Assembly (NCBI RefSeq): GCF_003573695.1
Contig: NC_039358.1
Coordinates: 230,095,560-230,159,559, forward strand
Reading direction: 5' to 3'
Length of the DNA: 64,000 bases
DNA from: Papaver somniferum
Taxonomy: Eukaryota; Streptophyta; Magnoliopsida; Ranunculales; Papaveraceae
Shown: positions 21,080 to 31,045 of the stretch, in pieces
Layout of the letters: the number at the start of each line of letters is the position of its first letter
Numbering within the stretch: position 1 is the first letter of the stretch
Made by a program: the position numbers and the translations under genes
Notes under the pieces: model-generated
What the model saw: only the letters and a program-made list of their open reading frames with translations
Told to the model about the DNA's origin: nothing
Databases searched by the model: none

Positions 21080-22059
21080 TCGTGTTTATATAAATGAACT
21101 CCAACACCATAAGTCGTACAAAGAAAAATAATAAAAATTTATTGACAATGTGGGAATGAGTATTATAAAAATATCCTAAAATAAAAAATTAGTTTTGGGA
21201 GAGTTTCTAAGAAAGTTTGTTTACTGTTAAAAGCAAAGGAACTCGTGGATTTGATTTTTTAAGTAAAAAAATTCTAGGGAATTTTTTTTATCTACATCTT
21301 ACTTGAACTAGCTGCTCTATAGATGGGCATGGTGGAAATGCAGTTGCCTTAGGAAAAAAGCAATCACATCAGCCGAGCTACGAATTGACTTCTATATATT
21401 TTACCTCATGGTACGAGACCAAGCCAAGATGAGGCCTCGTGGTGTATGCATAAACGAGTGAAGATTTTAGAATACTACAAACTTGATCGAGACCTAATAT
21501 GGAAAGAACGAAGCCATCATATTTTCTATGGAAGAGCGAGTCAGCATAAAAGGCTTTACTTCTTTATATAGCAAGCAGGACCATCACAATATGGACCGAA
21601 ATATCGTGCCACATGGAGCTAACCCATAGGAGGAAGCGATATTTACAACATTAATACAAAGATAGTCTCAAGGCGAGATTCACAATATTATTACAGCGAT
21701 ACTCTCGAGATGATATTTATAACATTATTACAACGATGCTTTTCAAGAATTTCATAATAAATGGAATTCTATAAGTGATAACAGGATCTTTTCAAGATTA
21801 TCAAAGTATACGGGATTTTATAATTTTAATACGTAGAACTCCGTAAGTGGAAGTACGATGCTCTCAAAAATTATCGTAATAGTTTTCAAGTGGATATATG
21901 ATACTACTTGAATTATATAAGTAAAAGTGATATATTAATACCCTCAATTAGTGAAGCTCTATAGGTGGAAGTGCATTACTCTAAAGATTATCACAATACT
22001 GGAATTCTAAGAGTCAAAATTTCTCCTTTTTGGTAGTTACGAGTCAACATATCGTATTT
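21080..22059. other. AT-rich sequence downstream of the copia relic
   Basis: No coding frame. It lies where the 3' untranslated region and 3' LTR of the 22.1-27.3 kb copia element should be, but I find no copy of that element's LTR here. Confidence 0.5.
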
Positions 22060-24176
22060 TCAAGATTAATATCATAGTACATATGCGGAACATTATATGT
22101 GGAAATGTGGTATTCTCAACTGACTTATAAAACATTTTTGCGAAGAGGTTACATAACAGACTACGGGAAACTATATTTCCATAAGATGTTTCTAATTACT
22201 CCTAAGAATAGTGTCTCAAGATAAGAATAGTGTATCTCTTTATTCTTTTCTAGATGGTGAGTATAAAATAGCTTTGGTGAAATATACTTTATTCGATCAC
22301 CCTTGATGTAACCTTCTTTCATCTGTGAGATACATGCTGCATTACCATAATTGATGATGGTTGGTACTTTCGTGACAGAAGGTAAATCACATGAACTTCG
22401 GAGATGGGTGATTAATGATCTTAGCCATACACATTATCTGTTATCTTCATGGAGGGAGATAATCTGAGAGTTGTTAGAGGAGGTAGCGGGAAAGCTCTGC
22501 TTACACGATTTCCAAGAAATTGTGGTACCGCCGCTCATAAACACATATCCAGTTTGAGAAATGGATTTGTGTGGTCCAGAGAGATAACCTACATCTGTAT
22601 AGCCGACTAATTACGAAGAATGAGATACATCTTTGGAGTAAAATAATCCCATGTCTGCAGTACCTTAAAGATATCGTAAGATATGTTTTACACCTTCCCA
22701 ATGTCTCTTCGTCGGAGCAGAGCTGAATCTTGCTAACAAATTAACTGCAAAAGAAATGTCAAGTCTAATATATTGTGAAAGATACAGTAGTGCACCAATT
22801 TCACTCAAATATGGTACTTCTGGACCAAAAAGAATTTCATTTTCTTACTTCGGACGGAAAGGGTCATTTTTAGTATCAAGAGATCTTACTACCATATGAG
22901 TGCTAAGAGGATAAATTTTATCCATATTGAAACGTTATAAAAGTTTCTCGGTGTACATCTTCCGGTGAACAAGTATGCCACTCGGATAATGCTCGATCTG
23001 CAAGCCGAGGCAAAACTTTGTTTTTCCAAGATCCTTAATCTCAAATTCTCCCTTTAAGCATTCAATTGCCTTTATGAGTTCTTCAGGAGTTCCAACTAAG
23101 TTGATATCATCAACGTATATAGCTATAGTAGCAAATCCTATTGTAGTCTTCTTTATAAAGACACATGGACAAATAGGATTGTTTACATATCCCTTAGTTT
23201 GCAAATATTCACTTAGACGATTACACCACATTCATCCAGATTGTTTTAATCCATATAAAGCTCTGTTAAGTTTAAGTGAATACATATGGATGGTTTGTTT
23301 TCAGACAATATAAATCCTTCCGGGATTTTCATATGTATATCTGTATCCAATTTTCCATACAGATATGCAGTAACCACATCCATTAAATACATATCAAGTC
23401 CTTCAGACACTGCCATACTAATCATGTATCGGAACGTAATAGCATTCATAACAGGGGAATATGTTTCTTCGTAGTCGATCTCAGGTCTCTGTGATAAACC
23501 TTGTGCTACAAGTCTCTCTTTATAGCATTTCTCTCATTATGTTTTCTTACGAACACCCATTTTCAACCAACTGAGTTCACATTTTTAGGTGTTAGGACTG
23601 CAGGTCCTAAAACATTAAGGTTAGCGAAAAAGACTAATTCTGCTTTAATGGCGCCATTCCATTATATCCAATCATGTCTTTCACGACAATCTTTTATGGA
23701 TTGTGGCTTATAGTCATCTTTATCCAGAGCAATATCAGCAACTACTGTAAACGAAAATTTATCATCGACAAGAACCTTGCTACGATCCCACATCTTTTCT
23801 TGCATGCAAAATGTATAGTAATTTCTTCATTTCCTGGTACCAGTTCTATTTCAGGGGCATTTTCCTCGACTGGAGGTAATAAGTTTGAAAATGAGGATCG
23901 TTCATCTATAGTGTCCTTTTGAGCACTATCTTTTGTCGATTCTGGTTGGATTTTCCTTTTTCTAGGAACAAAATCTTTTGAACCAATGGGACGTCCACGC
24001 TTCAGGCGTACCTTAGACAACTCATTTGCTGAAACAGTCACGACCTGTCCAACTGGGACATTAGTACGTGCTGGGATATTTTTAGAGGATATGTATGATT
24101 TAGTTACTCTTGCCGTATCAACAAATGCATCTGGCATTTGATCAACAATGTTCTGAAGATGGATAATCTTCTGCAC
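22060..24176 (-). pseudogene. Reverse transcriptase and RNase H of the copia element
   Basis: A linker (24,176-23,742) with RLKRGRPIGSKD leads to reverse transcriptase fragments: MDVVTAYLYGKLDTDIHMKIPEGF in the frame at 23,449-23,246, and YVDD at 23117-23106 within AIYVDDINLVGTPEEL. RNase H follows in broken frames from 22,930 to about 22,060, with recognisable pieces such as [13 protein letters not shown] and SQTGYVFMSGGTTISWKS. Several frameshifts are needed to connect them. Confidence 0.85.
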
Positions 24177-24424
24177 TTCAATTTCTGATTGATTTGTGCG
24201 AGGGTCAAGATGTGACAGAGTAGGTACATACCAAGAAAGATTACTCTGTTCTTCTGGCGGCTTAAATTTCCCCCTAATGGTGAGAAAATTGTCTCACCAA
24301 AATTACAATCAGCAATACGGGATGTGAATATATCACCAGTTAAAGGCTCAAGATATCTAATAATAGATGGTGAGTCAAAACCAACATATATACCTTTTCT
24401 ACATTGCGGGACAAATTTGGTGCG

Positions 24425-25665
24425 TCATGGAGGTGCAATGGGCACATATACACAACAACCAAAAATACGCAGATGTGAAACATCTGGTTGATGGCCCAAA
24501 CCAAGTTGTAAGGGAGAGTATTGATGATTTGCAGTGGGACGAAGTCGAACTAAGGCCGCAGCATGTAGAATAGCGTGCCCCAATGCAAAAATGGAAAATT
24601 TCGTTCTCATTAACATGGGTCGAGCTATTAACTATAAATGTTTAATAAATGATTCAGGTAAGCCATTTTCTGTATGAACATGACCTGAAAGATGTTCAAC
24701 ATCAATACCAACAGACAAGCAATATGCATCAAATATTTGTGATGTAAATTCACCAGCTCCATCTAGCCTAATAGATTTTATAGGAAAATTAGGGAAATGT
24801 GCACGCAACCTAATTACTTGGGCAAGAAGCCGAGCGAATGCAACATTTTTTGTGGATAAGAGACAAACATGTAACCATCTAGAAGATGCGTCAATTAGGA
24901 CCATAAAATACTGAAAAGGTCCACACTGAGGGTGGATAGGTCCACATATCTCTTCATGGATCCTCATAAGAAAATTTGGCGATTCAAGAACAACTTTTAT
25001 TAATGACGGTTTGACGATCAATTTTCCCATAGAGCAAGCAATACAATTTATATCCGTAGTTAACAAAAGCTTCTAGTTCTGCAAAGGATGTACTTGAGAG
25101 TTCTGTACTGTTCTACCCATCATGGTAGATCCTGGGTGTCCTAATCAGTCATGCCAAAGCTTGAATATTTTTGGATCATTAAACTTCTGGTTTATGACAC
25201 TATAAGATTCAATAGATTTGATTGTTGTAACATACAACCCAGAAGAGATAGCTGCAAGCTTCTCTACAATACGTTTCTGGCGTGTGTCAGATAATATGAT
25301 AGATAAGTACCTTGTATTATCTTCACTTATTGTTTCTAAATGATATCCATTTCGGGGAATATCTTTGAAACTTAACAGATTTCTCAAAGATCTCGGAGAA
25401 TACAAGGAATCACTAATTCTCAGATCTGTACCTCATGGTAAGATAATATTGTCTCTTCCGGAACCATCTATTAAATTTGTTGAACCAGAGATAGTCTTAC
25501 TATTTCCTTATATCCCTTTAAATTAGTAAAACATTTATTACTACGTAATATTGTATTAGTCCTTCCTCTATCTACCAAACAAATATCTTCACTCTCAAGA
25601 TTAGTTTTTGATAGATTACTTTGGAATCCATACCCTTCACAACAAATATAATACATGAACAACAT
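24425..25665 (-). pseudogene. Protease and integrase of the copia element
   Basis: The protease region (25,665-25,471) has LVDRGRTNTIL where an active enzyme has DSG, so the catalytic serine is replaced by arginine (about 25,564-25,575). The pre-integrase and integrase region follows at 25,405-24,425 in pieces: a His-His-Cys-Cys zone (LWHD-stop-LGHP, INCIACSMGKL), then GPIHPQCGPFQYFMVLIDASSRW, IRLDGAGEFTSQ and HTENGLPESF. The usual first aspartate of the DDE triad appears as glutamate in EEICGP. Stops near 25,145 and 25,075 break the frame. Confidence 0.85.
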
Positions 25666-25939
25666 AAGTTTAATAAAACATACGTCGTATATTAAACATG
25701 TAATTATACATATAAAATAGTATACAAACCAAAATACAACTTAGACTACACACAACTATATTAAAAAATACACAAGTTCACAACTAATTTACTAAACTAG
25801 TTAAGTTCTTCATCATCTGACTTATTAATAAAATCAAATATGTCCCACTTTCCTTCTTCTGACTTTGTAAGAAAATCAAAGTCTAAGTGGGGAGAACTAG
25901 TAGAAGCCTCATTGGTCTCTATAAGATTTGTCTCAATAT

Positions 25940-26840
25940 CAATTGCGGGTTATTTCAGGGATGCTTGATATAGATTAACAAGATTCTTGGAAGTACGACA
26001 GGTATGTGACTAATGACCAGTCATACCACAACGATAACAAACATCTTTCTTGTTCTTTATAGGCTTGTCAGACGAATCTTTTCCTTTATCTGGCTTCTGT
26101 TCTTTCTTTGGGGTACCATCTTTCCACTCCTGGTGGTTTATCTTAAACCGTGAACTCTTGTCTTGGTTCTTTTTATTACCACGACCACGTTTCCCTTTAC
26201 CCTTATTATTACCCCGTCCATTACAATTGGTAGAACTCCTTGTTGCATGTGCTTCAGGCACAGAAACAGATCCCACTGGACGAGATTCACGATTTCTTGA
26301 TAATAATTCATTATTTTGCTCTTCAACAAGCAGACATGAAATAAGCTCTGAGTATTTCTTAAAACGATGCTCTCGATATTGTTGGTGCAAGACAACACTC
26401 GAGGCGTGGAAAGTGGTAAATGTTTTCTCGAGAATTTTTTCATCGGTTATATTTTCACCACACAATTTCAGCTGTGAAGTGATTTTAAACAATGCGGAAT
26501 TATACTCAGAAACAAATTTAAAATCTTGCAAACGTAAATCCAACCAGTCATTTTTTTCCTTAGGCAGAATAACCATTTTTAGGTGGTCATATCTATCTTT
26601 CTAGCAACTCCACAGAACCTCAGGGTCCTTAACGGTATGATATTCTGATCTCAACCCGTCGTGGATATGATGATGAAGAAAAATCAAAGCCAATGCTCTA
26701 TCCTGCTAGTATGCAGCATTTCCCGCTTTAATCGTGTGGACAAGATTCTTGTCCTGAAGATGTAACTCCGCGTCCAGAACCCATGAAATATAGTAGTTAC
26801 CAGAAATATCTAAAGCTGCAAAGTTTAGCTTAGTTAATTT
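25940..26840 (-). pseudogene. gag of the copia element
   Basis: A single frame runs from about 26,840 to 25,950 on the minus strand. It contains the copia gag core (ISWVLDAELHLQDKNLV, KDRYDHLKMVILPKEKNDW, QLKLCGENITDEKILEKTF), a basic GRGNNKGKGKRGRGNKK stretch and a CCHC knuckle CYRCGMTGH-stop-SHTC. In-frame stops lie at 26706-26708, 26601-26603 and 26010-26012, the last inside the knuckle where tryptophan is usual. The frame is otherwise conserved, so decay is mainly by point mutation. Confidence 0.85.
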
Positions 26841-26950
26841 GACAACATAACGATAATATAGTGATTAAAGTTACCTTCCGCTTCGGAAAATTTTGGCAGC
26901 GCCTATTAACCCAAAGCTCGAAGAAAATAGAGCTAACTCGTCGCTGATAA

Positions 26951-27294
26951 TGTATAATAATTAAACTACTAATACTATTAATTAGGCACTAATATTAGAT
27001 ATAATCTCAAAGTAATTAACTTTAGATAATATAAGAGAGAAGAGTGATTTCTTATTAAGCTTATAAGAAATGGGATACTCAAAACCAAAGCCCAAGCATG
27101 GGTATTTATACATGTTTGTGAGGCAGAGATTCATAGCCACCACATGATAAAAGTGTCATTGTGGTGGAGTAAAAACATGCAAGGAAACATCCACTAGCTC
27201 TTGCTGTTGGACTAATGCAATCTTTTGCATGCGAATGTCCACCCAAGTGCTCGCGTATTAAGCTAGCAGGTGAATCACTAACTATGGATATCCA
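26951..27294 (-). repeat. 5' LTR of the 22.1-27.3 kb copia element
   Basis: In element orientation it begins TGGATATCCATAG and ends TTATTATACA, then comes TTATCAGCGACGAG, a plausible primer site. A TATA box TATAAATACC lies on the minus strand at 27110-27101. With only one copy, the outer boundary at 27,294 is inferred from the TG...CA rule. Confidence 0.55.
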
Positions 27295-27378
27295 CTAAAA
27301 AGGATAATCTATATCTTAGATTATTTAATAATTTTTCTTTTATTTCATTTAACAAATATTTAAAAAAGAGAAAAAATA

Positions 27379-27409
<31 letters not shown>

Positions 27410-27410
27410 C

Positions 27411-27680
27411 ATCCCGATGACGTAATATTACAGAGTTTGACATGGAAGGTAGAGTTAGCTTGTCCCCCTTGCGACATAATCACAGCCCCTTATCCGCTTC
27501 GGCTCCCTTGGCGTGGTTCCTCATGAGGCTCGCTGGTAAGATAACACGGCGATCTGTTTAACTAATGTATTAGTACGTTGTTGGAGCTTAGCTTGTTAGG
27601 TTTTCAACTAGTTAATGTAATAATACTCTTTATCCAACAATAATAATTCATAATAATAATAATAATAATATATCCAAAAT
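27411..27680 (+). mobile_element. Headless SINE of the 43.98-kb family
   Basis: From tcccgatgacg on, this matches the body of the full SINE at 43,979-44,290: ttgacatggaaggtagagtt, cttgcgacataatc, tggagcttagcttgttaggt. It ends in a (taa)n tail at about 27,650-27,672. The tRNA-like head is missing and is replaced by an AAT microsatellite. The paralogous region near 44,430 (copy 2) lacks it. Confidence 0.8.
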
Positions 27681-29019
27681 TAAAACAAGCTGGCCTCCTA
27701 CACCTTTCTATATGACTATCCCTAATCCGTGAAAAGAGGAATTACATTTCTTTGCACTAACATCGAACCTAGAAAAATGATTATGCATCATTTTTAAACG
27801 AGCAACTGTTTCCTCACCTAGTTCACCAAACGTCGAGAAAACTAATTAAGGTATCAAAACCAAAAACTTGAGCTAAATATTTATCAAGGTATTTTTTAAT
27901 TCTTAGGCATAATGATGTTGCTCAAAGCTAGACCCCGTAAAAAAGCACGAACTCCTCCACCAGTAAAAGACGACACACCAGTCACATCCAAGAAGACATT
28001 TGACCATTATCCTAGTTGTACACCAGAATATCGGCAGATCTCAAAGACCGGCGATCATTAGATAAACCCAAATCAACCTATTTCCCAACAGGCACACCAG
28101 CCCGAAAATACATATCAGCAATAATGTCACGGACAAAATCATGACTAAATTTGAGCCCCACCTCTTGCGCACAACGCATAGTGTGAAACCCAAAACAATC
28201 CATGTCTCGGTCAAAAAAAACAAACATGACTACCTGATAAAGAAATACCGAGACGGTAACAAATGACTGCACTAAATTGGTGCACCTATACCCTATGATT
28301 GACCCCCTCAATGGGTAGTTCCTTGAGACAAATCCGGCCCATGGTCAGACTTGTTACACTGTAAGAGAGCACAGTCTCGCATAGACTTGGAGAAATTTGC
28401 CAGCATCTCTCTCATGACAACCTCAAAATACTTCACTGCCAAAAACTTCAGGGGATGAGCGGCGGTAAAATCAACGTCGACATCAGGACTTATACTGGAA
28501 AATAATTTCACATCTTGCTGAAGGCCGAGATCTGGACCAGGCAAGAAAACGTTACGCATGATGATAGACTGTAAGGGATGATTCTGGATAACCGAATCCA
28601 GGTAACAGTAATGAATCACATATGCTACAAAAAAGAAGCCAAAACCACAATGCCGAAGAGGTAAAGAAACCATCCCATCTTTCGTAATAATGTGGCACAC
28701 ATTTTAGGATAAATGAGAATCAAACAAGGCTTGTGCGTCCGTTAAGTGTTCAGGCATAGTAGTTTGCATACAGAAATATATAGGTTAGAAACACTTGCAC
28801 AAGTTCCTAACAAATGTAAGTCACATTTGGGACCCTCTTATTTCTTCACAGCATCCATCAACTTCATACTCTTCAGAACTCTAGACTACTAAATCACTGC
28901 GATAGTTATGATTGAGGCTTAGAGCGACTGCAATGGTACGACTAAACTCAAAGATCAAAGACCAAAAAAAAAGACTAAATATGAGTTTAATCTGTATTGT
29001 GACGTTATGGGGAGAAGAC

Positions 29020-29425
29020 CAAATTTGGTCGCGCGTAAAACAATTTTACGCATGAAGACGGGCGGAAGTATTAGTTACGTTTCATTTCTGCGCGGAATTA
29101 TAACTTACGTTTCAAACGGGCGTAAATATAAATCACGTCTGTTATCGAGCGTAAATATAAATTACGTTTCGTATGGGGCGGAATCTTAAATTCCGCCCGT
29201 TGATCAGACGGATTCCAAATGACCGCTCGAAGAAACGTAAAAATAAATTCCGCCCGAGTTAAACACGGTCACACAGCACGTGTGAGATCAGACGGGCGAA
29301 CATCTGGTGTCCGCGTGATGAATTGTACGGACGGACATCTGCTGTCCGCGTGATGAATTTGTCATGCGTAAAATATTTTTACGCCTGAGACGGGCGTATC
29401 CAAAATTTCCGCCCATTAGGTTTTG
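29020..29425. repeat. Left palindrome array of the 1,475-bp Harbinger element
   Basis: Serial inverted repeats built on cgtaaat/atttacg, cggaat/attccg and cggacatc/gatgtccg. The clearest is GGGCGGAAT (29176-29184), five bases, ATTCCGCCC (29190-29198). Neighbouring units keep the layout but change the arms. Confidence 0.8.
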
Positions 29426-30009
29426 TGGACACCAAAATTCCTACAAAGTTAATGAGATCTTGCGACTGTTATTGTTCTTATCAGAACCACCACGACCTGA
29501 TCTTCTATGACTTCGTACATTCTGCTTGTGTGGAAACCTAATACCAAGTGAGACATGAGGTTCTGATGCTGCTGATGAGCATGTTTGTCTGTACTGAGCC
29601 ATTCATACATTGTTTTTCTTCCTCCACCTCAGTCTATTTCTTCTCTCTTCAATCAATCATTCAATTAATCCATCTATATATCTATTTCTTTTCTATGGTT
29701 CCGAATATATACAGAAGAAGAGACAGAAAGAGTTTGTGTTGTGAAGAAAGACTAATTTAGGGATTTTTGATTCACCATTAAAAAACCTAAGTAGGTAGTG
29801 TTATTGAATCGACATGAATTGAGATCGGATCCTTTTTTTTCTTTGTTTCTCTCTCTATGGAAGGAGTGTAGGAGAGTAGAAGACAAGCGAATTGATGAGA
29901 CTCGAGGAGAAATAATAATAAATGACGAGTTTATTATTATTTGGGACTAAAAGCTTTTTTTTCATAATCAAACTCGTCATGTAGTACTTTTTTTCATCAG
30001 AACCCTGAT

Positions 30010-30265
30010 AAAAAAGTCCGTTTGAGAGGGGCGGAATTTTGGTGTCCGCCCCAGAGAGGCGGAATTTTGGTGTCCGCCCCAGAGAGACGCGCGGAATGCT
30101 GCTGTCCGTCTCATCAGGCGTAAATTTATGTTACGCCCGCAACAAACGTAAATTTAAATTCCGCCCCACCAACATACGTAAATTTGGTTTACGCCCGTTA
30201 ACAAACGCAATTTAAGTTTACGCCTGACAACAAACGGATTTTAAATTTACGCCCGACTATATTAG
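30010..30265. repeat. Right palindrome array of the 1,475-bp Harbinger element
   Basis: Two near-identical units ggcggaattttggtgtccgcc (about 30,030-30,080) are followed by five units of the type cgtaaattt...ttacgcccg. Together with the left array it makes the element's subterminal regions highly self-complementary. Confidence 0.8.
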
Positions 30266-30982
30266 GATTTGGGATTTGGTCGCGACTAAATATGGTCTGG
30301 GTTTTGATCGTGGGCTGGGTTTTGATCTTTACTCCGTCCCGCTGCGTTAGAAAATCAACCCAAATTTTTAGTCTTCCTCGCCCACTGTGGATGCTCTTAC
30401 CGGCCCTTCAAGCAGCTTTACACCTTTAGCAAGCCTACCAATCTGATTCGGGAAGGCATTGATACACCTTGTGTCGATTGTCGACCAAGAAACCTCAGTC
30501 TTAGTGGTATTGAGATTAAGGCCAACCCCACTACCCTCATATTGGATAATGTTAAGAGCCTTGGAGACCATTAAAGTATCACCGATAACCGTATCATTGT
30601 TTAAAAAAATTAAGTCATAAACCTTGGACCCTGAACACTAAAGTTTGAAGGATATATTTTTCATTTGAGTCCCATATATTATTCCCCATATGTGAGTGAA
30701 TTTGGTTGGATGGCAGAGGTGACAGAGTTGAGCATTTTTTTCAACCTGTCCACAATGAGGTTTCTCCGACCATACCTTCCGCAGTTTTTCGATTTTCCAA
30801 GTAATAAATGAATATGGAAGTAGCACTTAAATTATTAATTGGAAAATAAATGAATATGGAGATAGCACTTAAATTATTAAGGTATTTGAGCATGCACACA
30901 TTAATACTTACGATGTCCGGTAATTCTAATTTCCAACTGACGGCTCAAAAACAAAACAAAAACAAAAACCTATTCCCTCCAT

Positions 30983-31045
30983 CTATGTTATATAAGCGGA
31001 GAAAAAATTTATTTGCTTATCCTCCTATTGTCCCATGTACTTGTA
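30983..31045. mobile_element. Stowaway-type MITE remnant
   Basis: ttccctccatctatgttata then agcggagaaaaaat is a Stowaway terminus, followed by a short stretch with cctcctattgtccc. The colinear position at 56,537-56,615, downstream of copy 2, has the same remnant. The remnant therefore predates the duplication. Confidence 0.55.

Larger units (their letters stand above)
22060..27294 (-). mobile_element. Decayed Ty1/copia retrotransposon, 3' LTR missing
   Basis: Minus-strand order is LTR, gag, protease, integrase, reverse transcriptase, RNase H, the copia order. A 344-bp 5' LTR is inferred at 26,951-27,294. Many stops and frameshifts break every domain. No matching LTR lies downstream of RNase H, so the element was probably truncated there. 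Confidence 0.88.
28922..30396. mobile_element. Harbinger-type element, 1,475 bp, with palindrome arrays at both ends
   Basis: Ends are GAGCGACTGCAATGG and, reverse complemented, GAGCATCCACAGTGGGCGAG, the termini of the MITE at 12,504 in the opposite orientation. TTA flanks both sides (28919-28921 and 30397-30399). The colinear empty site in copy 2 of the host fragment reads gaggcttaccat near 45,850 with one TTA, which confirms both the boundaries and the duplication. The centre (29,440-30,000) is not repetitive and may be captured sequence; no transposase is seen. Confidence 0.92.
27690..30982 (-). pseudogene. Reverse-transcriptase-like gene fragment, copy 1 (split by a Harbinger element)
   Basis: In minus-strand order: FLNNDT at the place of the YLDD active site (about 30,592), then GDTLMVSKALNII and LNTTKTEVSW (30,571 on), then, after a 1,475-bp insertion at 28,922-30,396, LPLRHCGFGFF, FTAAHPLKFLAVKYFE, FFDRDMDCFGFH and GLKFSHDFVRD. 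The part encoding the C-terminal RPAD-type motif is broken here. The text matches a recurrent plant family annotated as reverse-transcriptase-like, not Ty1 or Ty3. The gene is dead: frames change many times and the active site is lost. Copy 2 (44.3-46.4 kb) is colinear and better kept. Confidence 0.7.

Noticed and set aside
22060..27294. Intact copia element
   Set aside because: Stops and frameshifts hit gag, protease and pol, the protease DSG is altered, and no 3' LTR was found.
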